A stretch of 64,000 nucleotides of DNA. Source: Hofstenia miamia (lineage: Eukaryota > Xenacoelomorpha > Acoela). Positions 35,537-45,598 of this stretch are shown here, piece after piece (within the stretch, counting starts at the first letter, position 1; each line of letters opens with the position of its first letter). The position numbers and the translations under genes were made by a program. The stretch is taken from assembly GCA_004352715.1 (NCBI GenBank), contig SCFE01000004.1, forward strand, positions 2,986,632-3,050,631, read 5' to 3'. The notes below the pieces were generated by a model. That model was not told the DNA's origin. It ran no database searches and worked only from the letters and a program-made list of their open reading frames with translations.

Positions 35537-35820
35537 ATGGGGTTAAAGCCTGACCGAAAAATAATTAGAACGAAATTGTGGCAATTATCAATCTGCAATA
35601 TGCAACGAAATTTCCTAAAACAATTAGTCGTATTACGAGTGATTTTTCACATTCGTTACATGTCAAGCTACAACAAGCTTCTTCTGCTAATGTTGCAACG
35701 TCCACTCAACTCAATACGCTAATATTCCATACAGAACAGAAATGTATAGAATCTCATTCATTCCTCGTGCTGTAAATGCATTGCAAAGTCATAAGATCGT
35801 TTTGATATCAAGATTGCTGT
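35537..35820 (+). pseudogene. LINE 3'-terminal coding remnant
   Basis: Around 35725-35800 the plus strand reads IPYRTEMYRISFIPRAVNAL, the classic end of many non-LTR reverse transcriptases (R...Y..SF.PR.I..WN.LP). Upstream frames contain shifted pieces (NMQRNFLKQLVV). It is a short decayed copy with no catalytic box. Confidence 0.45.
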
Positions 35821-37922
35821 TATATTGATTGTATCCTTAATTGTATTTTGATCTGTTATATTATGTAGCAATTGCTTGGATAGAGTTAGTATCTCATTGG
35901 CAATTTATTTATTATGTATTATTATTTATTATTAATTCAAGCTCTAGTTTACCCAATGAAAGGTTTTTTTCCAAAAGTCTGAAAACCTAATTAATAATAT
36001 ATTCTTAGAAAGTTCTTCATAGTTAAGCAAAGAAGCTCTTCGATAAACTATGTCTTCAAAGAATGCTACTCTGTAACAAGGATGAAGCTGTTTGGGATAA
36101 CGAGAAATGTGGAGGTATTCAAACAGAAGAGGTTGTAATTGTCCTTGAATCTGTTCATGTTTATTCTAGAATCGAATCCATGTTAAAGTCCTACATGATT
36201 ACATTCATGGAAATTTGAAGATTCTGAACATTCCGAATTTGATCTTAGTTTTTCTGAAAGAGATCATGAAAAGATGTACCATGCGAATTCCGATACATGT
36301 ACCTCGATATTTAAAATTTTGTAGTTTTGCTTTTATTTATAATCTATAGATTTTATAAATTTTATTGATCACTCACTCTCCTTTTTGAACATTCGAAATT
36401 GGAATTGTAATTGTGGTCTCAAATTTAGTTGAGCATTATTGCATAGATATACTAAAAAACAAAATCTGGAAGTGAATTAGCGGACTTTTTTTGGTTCATT
36501 TCAGCTCACCACTACAATGGAGGTTCTCTACAAACACCGTGCGAACACTTTGCGAGCTGTTCTTAGAGAAATCTGAAAAGAACAAGTTGATCTAGAAGTA
36601 GTTGAAAAAAAGAGATCAAAGCAACAATTTAGAATAATAAAACGGCATCTAACCTGTTGAATTAAGAATAATATGAAAAAATCACAAATTTTTTAGTAAT
36701 ATAGTATGTTGTGTTCATCTAATATATGAGAAGGATCTTTAAAATTATCATTAGACGCTATTACAAATAATTTAATTCAAATTAATTTCCACAGCATAAT
36801 GGCTGTTCACCCGTATAGACAAATGTGAACAGAAAGTCCGCGTAAGGTTTAAGGTTTTTTCATCAGCAATTTTATATCATACCTGAGCAAAATGTATAGA
36901 TATAGGCTTACCAACAATTACTAGTAGTTAAAATCTTTTAAATAATATTTTAAAATATTAAAATATTGAAAAATATTTCTAAATAGTAATTTGATCAATA
37001 AATGATCAACGGTAAATTATTTTCTATGGTATATTAATTGCTTCAACGATTTTAACTTCATGTATGATTTTAGCAGCCTTGTAAAATTCGCTGAAATTAC
37101 TATCACGATGTTTTATGGATAAAGGTGAGTCAAATTAATTTTCTTTAGATATTGCGCAACAATTTGACGGAGTTAATATGGAGTAAGAGAAAGAATTCAA
37201 TTTACTCAATCCACATTGACGCCTAAACAAATGAAGGAAACATATATTTAAGCGTCCATAAAACCCCATAAATGCTCTTTTACAACGTTTATCTTCCTTA
37301 GGCAACTCCAACATATCCAATATATAGCAATTGTTTCAGTAATTTTTTAACTTAAAACTACAATGTGTTCTTGAAAGTTCACATACAGTTTTTGGAAATA
37401 ATGGGATATTGATACATGCATTTAATAATGAATATTTTGCTATTTTTGACATTTATCAAACTTTCCGCATAATTTAGGTTGGGATAATATTACTTCCTTA
37501 ATCCCATGAGAGCAACAGCTAACAGAGACTATTTTCTTAGGTAGGCCCCGTTGATGTGCGTTGTACGTAAGGTTCAAGGTCGAGGCACCGCCTAAAATTC
37601 GGGTATAAATTAAAGCAAAGTCATTCCTCTATGCTGAGCTATTTTCAAATTTTGAATAAAGTTATTAGTCCATGAGATATGAAGAGTGTCTTAATTTTTT
37701 TAGGAAACATTAAAGATTTTTAAAAAATTTCTGGATAGTAGAATATTAAGCTGTCAGTGTTGCCCTCAAAATATAGTCGACTGAAGTTGATGATGTTCTA
37801 AGTATAGATAGATTAGGTTTAGTGATAATTACAATTTATTTTATCATAAATATAAAAACAAAGCATTTTACATTTAAAGGAAGCATGTGCAATGACTGAA
37901 AAAATTGGCAAATTTTTCAAAA
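35821..37922. other. Intergenic with weak frames
   Basis: A 61-codon minus frame at 37135-37320 (LPKEDKRCKRAFMGFYGRLN) is compositionally plausible but has no known family. 37503-37560 resembles 40437-40500 (GAGCAACARCTAA, then GTTGATGTRC), so a dispersed repeat is present. Confidence 0.4.
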
Positions 37923-38075
37923 TTAAATACTAAGTAGCTCTTCTTTGTGTTGTTTTCTCTCAGAAGATTTTCTACGACGAGAACTTTTTGAAGAGCCTCT
38001 TCGGTATCTAATTGTTCTCGCTCTTCTCATGAGTGTAGTATCTGTAATAGCGTTTATGAGATCACGACGGAGAAT
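37923..38075 (-). CDS. Possible terminal exon, Arg/Ser-rich tail
   Basis: After a TGTCTTTAG acceptor the minus strand is open for 50 codons and a stop: ILRRDLINAITDTTLMRRAR, then RYRRGSSKSSRRRKSSERKQ. The tail is strongly basic with SR/RS-like clusters, unlike random AT-rich translation, and codon third positions vary normally. If real, the rest of the gene lies at higher coordinates on this strand, but no partner exon was identified. It could serve as a basic cytoplasmic or nuclear C-terminal tail. Confidence 0.35.
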   Translation of the reverse strand: MLRRDLINAITDTTLMRRARTIRYRRGSSKSSRRRKSSERKQHKEELLSI

Positions 38076-38479
38076 CTAAAGACAAGCTGGTTTTCTTGTA
38101 TGATAAATATTTAACGAGTAAATTTTATTAGAACTCCTATTGAATAGTTTGAACAAAAAATTCTCCTTTCAAAAACACAGATTGTAAAATATAGAATTCA
38201 ATATGATTATAAAATATACAAAGCTTAACATGAGGACGTAAATTAGTTTTTAACCAAATAATGAACATGCTTTGAATAAATGATAGTTGTTATTCATGAA
38301 TGCTTGGTCGTAATAGAACTGAAAACAAACCATGAGAGGGCGACGAAAGAGACACTGATAGCAACTATTCCATTTCATCCGAGATCATTATTATAGGTAG
38401 CTGTATTGCGGTGTCTCTGCTTAGGATTCAAATGCAAGAATATTTGCATAGAATCAACGATATACATATTTTCTGTAGT

Positions 38480-38505
38480 ATAGGGGCTTAAGCCCCTCTT
38501 TACTG
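38480..38505. repeat. GGGGCTTAAGCCCC palindrome
   Basis: A perfect 14-bp palindrome followed by a T-rich stretch. Similar GGGGC...GCCCC hairpins occur at 46704-46735 and 57883-57895, the latter inside a MITE. Confidence 0.6.
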
Positions 38506-39000
38506 TTTTTTGATGTGATGTTATCAAGTCTTTATCTGCTTTTTTATACTTTGCAGTCCTCTTAGTATATTCTAAAACTAATTATTATTATCGTAGCAGT
38601 TCACAAATGCAATTTTACAGCAATAAATTGTTGGGTATCAATGTTTACAATAAAATTTTTCAATCATTTCAGAAAATGTAGAAAAGGTAAAAAAACATGA
38701 AAATTCTTCCCAAAATTTAAGTCTTAAATAATGCAAGTTTTGCAAAGCAAGAATTTCATCCATTATCACATCAAGTACATATATTATATTCTCTCATATT
38801 TCAAGAAGGAAACTAGCAATTCAGTTTCTTAAAGGAAGCCTATACGGATGTATTGTTAGCCGAAAAAACTGAAACTGCAAGTTTGAATAAAAACCAAATT
38901 CGAACCAAAATATTTTAGAATGAACGAATTTATAACTTTTTAAAGTTCATTCAAATTATCCCGATAATTAAGGCTCAGATAATAATGATTCTCAAATACA

Positions 39001-39291
39001 ATGGGTTATCAGTTACCCAAAGATCTCTTTGCACAGATAGGCTGCCCAAGTCCCATTAAAGAGTGCTCTCCGCACAGTCAGAACCTACAACGGCTTGCAG
39101 CAGAGGAGAATTTTAAAACTTACATGAAAGAGAAGATATTTCACTATAGTGTTGCATTTTCAAATTTTAAAAAATTCCTGAATAATTTAGTCTATACACG
39201 AACTGGTGTTCTTTTACACATTTTTAAAGAATTTTCTCCGAACTTATTTGGCAATTTGGAAATCGTGAACCATGGGCACATTTATTGGTGA
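39001..39291 (+). CDS. Uncharacterised 96-codon ORF
   Basis: ATG to stop, starting MGYQLPKDLFAQIGCPSPIK. The first 45 codons lie in DNA clearly less AT-rich than the surroundings and contain CSPHSQNLQRLAAEENFKTY; the rest is more AT-driven. No recognised family. It may be a first exon whose real end is a splice site, or a chance frame. Confidence 0.25.
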   Translation: MGYQLPKDLFAQIGCPSPIKECSPHSQNLQRLAAEENFKTYMKEKIFHYSVAFSNFKKFLNNLVYTRTGVLLHIFKEFSPNLFGNLEIVNHGHIYW

Positions 39292-39473
39292 ATGTTGAAA
39301 ATATCTACTAAGGCGTTTTGCTATGGCTGAAGTATTTGAAAAGTTTGACTGTTTTTCTTTGAAAACTTTCATTTTCTAAAAAAGATATAAATACACTTCA
39401 TATCTGACGTTCATATAATTCTAAGATTTTGAGCAAATGGGAGCAACGCTGAAATTTGACTGTTTATTTATAT

Positions 39474-39880
39474 GTAAATAGACTTCCTAAACCAGTTGAG
39501 GCACGTTTTGGTGGGAACTGGGACCATGATCGAGCGTAGTTTTAACATCTAAATNNNNNNNNNNNNNNNNNNNNNNNNNNNNNNNNNNNNNNNNNNNNNN
39601 NNNNNNNNNNNNNNNNNNNNNCATGATCGAGCGTAGTTTTAACATCTAAATGAAAGAGCAACTTAAGGGTAAGAGTGATCATAGTTAAGGAATATCTTCC
39701 GCTTGAGATAGTCAGTCGTTTTGTAAATAGACTTCCTAAACCAGTTGAGGCACGTTTTGGTGGGAACTGGGACCATGATCGAGCGTAGTTTTAACATCTA
39801 AATGAAAGAGCAACTTAAGGGTAAGAGTGATCATAGTTAAGGAATATCTTCCGCTTGAGATAGTCAGTCGTTTTGTAAAT
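39474..39880. repeat. 152-bp satellite repeats around a 67-N gap
   Basis: The unit (GTAAATAGACTTCCTAAACC to GTCAGTCGTTTTGTAAATA) is present once completely (39724-39875), once partly before the gap (39474-39554) and once partly after it (39622-39723). CATGATCGAGCGTAG recurs exactly 152 bp apart (39622 and 39774). The spacing across the Ns does not fit whole units, so the gap size is wrong or the copy number collapsed. Confidence 0.85.
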
Positions 39881-39950
39881 AAATCTATTAGCAAACGTTC
39901 GCAAAAGTAATGTAGAACATTCCTACTAAAATGCACTGCTGTGACTGAAG

Positions 39951-40352
39951 CAGGGTGGCAAACGGGTCGACCCAACACGACCCGCAAATTGGGTTAAAAA
40001 AAATTTGGGTGATTCGGGTTGTGAGTAACACTTGCTAGGGTCGGGCCATGGGTCAATATTTTGAAAATTGAGGGGTCAGAGAAATGTATTGTTTGAAGGA
40101 TTTCCCTGAAATAGTAGAAAACTAACTATGCATTTCCATTTAGTATAAAAGCTACTATGCTATACAAAGCCTACTCTCAAATTAATGTTAATGACATTGT
40201 TTCATGTTAGTTTTGTGAAAAATTTGCAAATGCAACTTGGGTCAAAGGCTCACTGTCAGACCCATGGGTCAGGTCGGGTCGGATCATGGGTCAATTGTCT
40301 GTGGGTCGGGTTGGGTCGTGGGTCAAAATATGTAACCCGTTTGCCATTCTAG
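39951..40352. mobile_element. hAT-type MITE rich in GGGTC
   Basis: The left end CAGGGTGGCAAACGGGTCGA and the reversed right end CTAGAATGGCAAACGGGTTA share TGGCAAACGGGT. The inside is packed with GGGTC/GACCC words in both directions. The terminal motif and about 400 bp size are typical of hAT MITEs. The target duplication is unclear. 20031-20075 (AAACAGGTCAACCCGACTCG) is a decayed relative. Confidence 0.65.
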
Positions 40353-40436
40353 CCTGAACTACAGGCAAGGATTAACTATTCTTTTATTAAAAATATTTCC
40401 ATTTTTATCTATGCGTAATGTTCAGGTCAAGGGCCC

Positions 40437-40640
40437 ATGGGAGCAACAACTAATCTCAACTGGTTCATGTTGATGTACCCTCCAACGCCATTGAGGCGTG
40501 TCATACGCATGGTCACGTTACTACGCTACAAGGGTCTGAAAATTCGCACAAGCCTCAATGGGATCATGATCGAGAGTGGTTCTTAAGAGTAAGTGAAAGG
40601 GGAGATATTCCGTATCCTGCGGTGCCCTCGTGAGTTATGC
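40437..40640. repeat. Dispersed repeat related to the satellite flank
   Basis: CATGATCGAGAGTGG followed by AGTAAG and GGAGATATTCCG parallels CATGATCGAGCGTAG...GTAAGAGTGATC...GGAATATCTTCCG in the satellite unit. Its left part resembles 37503-37560. Confidence 0.5.
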
Positions 40641-41388
40641 GTGCTTAAAATTTTTTCAAAAATTCATAAAAAATTAAGAAATTCCAAAACAAATATGCAA
40701 AGCTAAGTAATTTTTTATTCATTTTTATTTCCAAATCTATATGTACAATACTATACACGTACACATAATTTTATCAAACTGTGTACAGTAAATAATTTAT
40801 AATAAAAAGCCACCCAAGTTATTCCACATATTAATTAATGATAAAATCCAAGTTATTCATTGCTGCCTGCCTAATTAACACCTTCAGAAAAAACAATTTG
40901 AATTTATCAGATGTAAATTTCACACTTAAGAGTTTGCTCTCCAACAGTAGCTCATATATTGATATATTGCCTTATAAAATTAGCATTTTGGTTTATAACA
41001 TAACTAGTTCGTATTTCATTATGGAAATCACACCTATTGTGAACAGCCATACGAAAATCCAGAACTGTTCTTGAATTAACACACAGCTGGTAATATCAAA
41101 AATTTCTGGACTTTCTTGTTAGTTGAACTCTGTTTTGTATAAAAAAATTTGAAAATATCAAAAATATTAAAATCATAGCCATACTATTCATTGTAAATGT
41201 GTCATCTGAGAACCATAGACGAAAAAGAGTTACATAGTAAACGGTCTTGTACGGTCCGGTCCTGTTTTATTCGCTTCAGGCCGATCTCGGTGCTGCAAAA
41301 AGCGATCTAAGCCTGTCCTACTATAATAAGAATTGAACTAATTGTTTTCAAGAAGATATTTTCAATCTGTTTGTTGCAAATTATAAAA

Positions 41389-41419
41389 TAATGATAATAA
41401 TAATAATAATAATAATAAA
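41389..41419. repeat. (AAT)n microsatellite
   Basis: About nine AAT units directly before the LINE fragment. Confidence 0.9.
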
Positions 41420-42650
41420 TAGGTATTGGTTGAAGCAGTTCACAAGTATTTATGAGAGACTGGCAGCGGTATTGGAAGAGAGTGTGATGATTGGGTGTTC
41501 TGAGTGGATGGTAGAGGGAAAGATATTTCTGATACAGAAGAACTCAAAGGAAGCAATAAGGCCAAAAAATGTCTGCCAACCACTTAAAAAGTGCAAACTT
41601 CAGTGATTTCAAGCAGGCTGACGTGTTACTTAGAACAGAACATGATAATCTTAGAGGATGTAGGACAAAGAGTAGAGGATGTAGAGTTCAGTTGCTATTA
41701 GACCAAGCAGTGATGAAAAATTGCAAGAGAAGGAAGGCAAATTTAGCAAAGCCGTGGATTGACTACAAGAAGGCATATGATCGCATAACATACAGATGGG
41801 TACTGAAGACACTTTAAACCAATTATTATTAACGGGATTACGTTGAGTTCTAAGAAAGAGAAATGAGAGAGTGGCAGCCTGAGATAGATGGGCACAGGTC
41901 GAGGCTTAGGGACTTCATATTCCAGTGAGAGAGCTAGCACCGCTGTTCGTAGTAAGCTTAATCCCAACCACAAAAAGGCTAAAGTAGACAGGCATAGAGT
42001 ATACGTTGGAGAAGAATGGTAGAGTAGTGAGTCAGTCACCTATGGTACATGGATGACCTGAACTTGCATGCAAATGAAGACACTGGAGAAGGCAAGTAGA
42101 GAGTTTGGGAGAGAGATTAGAAAAGTGTGCAACAGTGATAATGATCAGAGGCAAATGTGTACTACCACTACTTCTACTAGGCCTTATTAAACTGTAGATA
42201 AAGAAATACAACAAAAATAACTAATATTTACAAAAGTTAAATAATTTTTGGAGTCACTGCATAAACATAAAAGGAAGCGTTTACATCCATTGCCTTCATA
42301 CGAATTTACCAAGAAATCATATAGAACATCATAAATTTTAGGATTTTTAAATTCAAATGAAACATAGGCTAAAATATTGATTAAATCACATTTAATATGG
42401 ATTATATCGATTAATTGATAAACATATTTAAATATAGAGGAAATGAAGACAATATTAAGAAAGGAATAAAAAAGGAAGGTAAGGAAATCAACAGTAAATT
42501 TGTCAAAGCGGCACTGGTTATGCCAGTGTTGAGGTATTCGGCAGGAATATTTTGGTGGAATAAGCGTGAAATAAGGAAGCTACCAAAACAAGGAAAACCA
42601 GAACGTACTTGTAGTAGAAAGACAGTCCAACTTAAGTGGCGGTGTTGATG
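41418..42650 (+). pseudogene. LINE reverse transcriptase relic, copy 2
   Basis: Plus-strand frames read YWLKQFTSIYERLAAVLEES, CSEWMVEGKIFLIQKN, NVCQPLKKCK (for NYRPITCLPT), GCRTKSRGCRVQLLLDQAVM, NLAKPWIDYKKAYDRITYRW (first palm Asp), PLFVVSLIPTTKRL, the catalytic YMDD as LWYMDDLNLHANED (about 42038-42080), and VMPVLRYSAGIFWWNKREIR near the C-terminus (about 42510-42580). Stops and frameshifts break it. It belongs to the same family and strand as 23330-24180 but is better preserved. Confidence 0.8.
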
Positions 42651-42725
42651 GGCATTACAAGGGAATGTGTATTCAAGCAAGTCTTAGGGGGTGATGCTCT
42701 TTTTGTGCAGCTCATTCCTTATTTC

Positions 42726-42728
<3 letters not shown>

Positions 42729-42757
<29 letters not shown>

Positions 42758-43067
42758 NNNNNNNNNNNNNNNNNNNNNNNNNNNNNNNNNNNNNNNNNNN
42801 NNNNNNNNNNNNNNNNNNNNNNNNNNNNNNNNNNNNNNNNNNNNNNNNNNNNNNNNNNNNNNNNNNNNNNNNNNNNNNNNNNNNNNNNNNNNNNNNNNNN
42901 NNNNNNNNNNNNNNNNNNNNNNNNNNNNNNNNNNNNNNNNNNNNNNNNNNNNNNNNNNNNNNNNNNNNNNNNNNNNNNNNNNNNNNNNNNNNNNNNNNNN
43001 NNNNNNNNNNNNNNNNNNNNNNNNNNNNNNNNNNNNNNNNNNNNNNNNNNNNNNNNNNNNNNNNNNN

Positions 43068-43100
<33 letters not shown>
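42729..43100. repeat. (TA)n tract with a 310-N gap inside
   Basis: (TA)n lies on both sides of the Ns (42758-43067). The apparent frames across it are Tyr-Ile repeats and artefacts. Confidence 0.95.
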
Positions 43101-43102
<2 letters not shown>

Positions 43103-43739
43103 AAGTATATAGTCCTTATTGTATACATTTTCATTTTTCATTATTTTGATAGTGCTTGAGGCCTTCACCCGCTTTTGGTTATTGAAATTGATTACTACTG
43201 AAACGTCGCGCTCCGTCAAAAATCAAAAGGTATCCTAAGTTAGGGCTTATCTCAAAGACCAGAATTCCAGCTACTACGATTGCCCCATGAGACGTACACT
43301 TACTTTGAACACCACTTATCAAAACAACCCTGATTTGTCTTTAGTGTTTCTATTTGTGGTTCTGGCTTTTCACACAATACTGCCATAATAAACAAGCAGA
43401 TTTGTATCTTTATAGCACAAATTATATTGAATATATATATATAATGTATATATATATACTAGGTTTTGATCCAAAATTTTAAAGTATCTGCAAGGAGCTG
43501 GATACAAAAAAAAATCTATACGGCCAATAGATACTATGGCGGAGGGCGCTAGATAGGGATCCAAAAAAAATTTTTGAAAAAAACTGAAGCTCATACATAG
43601 GAAATTAGAACCCTGTTTCAAATGCTCAATGTGAAAATTTTTGAATGAAATAAATTATTCTGGCTTTCCAATAAAAAAAGCATTGGATACTATGGAAAAT
43701 CGGAAAGAGCGGGCGGTGGATACACATCCCATAGTATAT

Positions 43740-44598
43740 AAATATATATACAAGGTATCCCACATTATTTGTGAAAAACAAATTTGATCTCAAAAGCATG
43801 CCTTTCACGGAAATCAAAAAATTCATACATGAAAGGGGATTTGTTTATCACGCATGAATTTAAAAATTAATTTCATTGCCGAAGGCTTTTTAACGCTGTT
43901 TACCAATGATATTATTATAGATAAGTTATTATTTTGAAACACTGCGATGTTAAAGTGCAGAACAGTATTCTATTTGAATCTGACTTTATTCTGGATCAAA
44001 AGATTTTTTTTTTGAACAAACAATTTTTGATAAAAGCACAGCTCAGAATTATAAAACTCGCTTCTAAGTTTCATGTTGACAATAAAGGTTAATGACTAAT
44101 GATAATGTAGATATTGTTATTTTACTGATAATAATGTTAAATAATGGTAATGTTTAGTAATATTGATGTATGATATTGATTATGTTTTTATGATTCGTAA
44201 TGTTTAAGGCGTGACTGCCGACTCGAGCTCGAACTCGGTCGCGAGAGATCAGTCTCAGACTCGGACTTGGATTCTGTCGATTTTTGGTTTAAATATTAAA
44301 AGATGTTGAAAAATCTTGGTTTTTGTTGCATCATTGATAAAACAGCATTTAAACATCTGTCGTTTCTTTTTTTCAAAACGCATTAATTCGGCATAGTGAC
44401 CGTTGAAAGATTTTCATCTGTGCCTTTGGCAATGAAATTATTTTTTAAATTCATGCGTGATAAGCAAATCCCCCTTCATGTAGTAACGCTTAGTGTATGA
44501 TTTTTTTTACTTCCGTGGAAATCATGCTTTTGAGATCAAATTTATTTTTCGCAAATAAAATGGGACACTGTATTCTGTATATATATATATATATATAT
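43740..44598. mobile_element. Foldback element with about 130-155 bp inverted arms
   Basis: The left arm (about 43755-43888) and right arm (about 44420-44575) are inverted copies sharing AATTTGATCTCAAAAGCATG, GATTTG.TTATCACGCATGAA and AATTTCATTGCC. The arms end in (TA)n on both sides; the right end runs into a gap. The roughly 530-bp middle is AT-rich with a CG-rich block near 44216-44280. No coding sequence is seen. Confidence 0.75.
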
Positions 44599-45598
44599 NN
44601 NNNNNNNNNNNNNNNNNNNNNNNNNNNNNNNNNNNNNNNNNNNNNNNNNNNNNNNNNNNNNNNNNNNNNNNNNNNNNNNNNNNNNNNNNNNNNNNNNNNN
44701 NNNNNNNNNNNNNNNNNNNNNNNNNNNNNNNNNNNNNNNNNNNNNNNNNNNNNNNNNNNNNNNNNNNNNNNNNNNNNNNNNNNNNNNNNNNNNNNNNNNN
44801 NNNNNNNNNNNNNNNNNNNNNNNNNNNNNNNNNNNNNNNNNNNNNNNNNNNNNNNNNNNNNNNNNNNNNNNNNNNNNNNNNNNNNNNNNNNNNNNNNNNN
44901 NNNNNNNNNNNNNNNNNNNNNNNNNNNNNNNNNNNNNNNNNNNNNNNNNNNNNNNNNNNNNNNNNNNNNNNNNNNNNNNNNNNNNNNNNNNNNNNNNNNN
45001 NNNNNNNNNNNNNNNNNNNNNNNNNNNNNNNNNNNNNNNNNNNNNNNNNNNNNNNNNNNNNNNNNNNNNNNNNNNNNNNNNNNNNNNNNNNNNNNNNNNN
45101 NNNNNNNNNNNNNNNNNNNNNNNNNNNNNNNNNNNNNNNNNNNNNNNNNNNNNNNNNNNNNNNNNNNNNNNNNNNNNNNNNNNNNNNNNNNNNNNNNNNN
45201 NNNNNNNNNNNNNNNNNNNNNNNNNNNNNNNNNNNNNNNNNNNNNNNNNNNNNNNNNNNNNNNNNNNNNNNNNNNNNNNNNNNNNNNNNNNNNNNNNNNN
45301 NNNNNNNNNNNNNNNNNNNNNNNNNNNNNNNNNNNNNNNNNNNNNNNNNNNNNNNNNNNNNNNNNNNNNNNNNNNNNNNNNNNNNNNNNNNNNNNNNNNN
45401 NNNNNNNNNNNNNNNNNNNNNNNNNNNNNNNNNNNNNNNNNNNNNNNNNNNNNNNNNNNNNNNNNNNNNNNNNNNNNNNNNNNNNNNNNNNNNNNNNNNN
45501 NNNNNNNNNNNNNNNNNNNNNNNNNNNNNNNNNNNNNNNNNNNNNNNNNNNNNNNNNNNNNNNNNNNNNNNNNNNNNNNNNNNNNNNNNNNNNNNNNN
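44599..45598. other. Assembly gap, exactly 1000 N
   Basis: A default-length placeholder starting inside a (TA)n tract. Confidence 0.99.

Noticed and set aside
42636-43219. Frames of 136-166 codons rich in Tyr-Ile
   Set aside because: Translation of (TA)n plus a gap.
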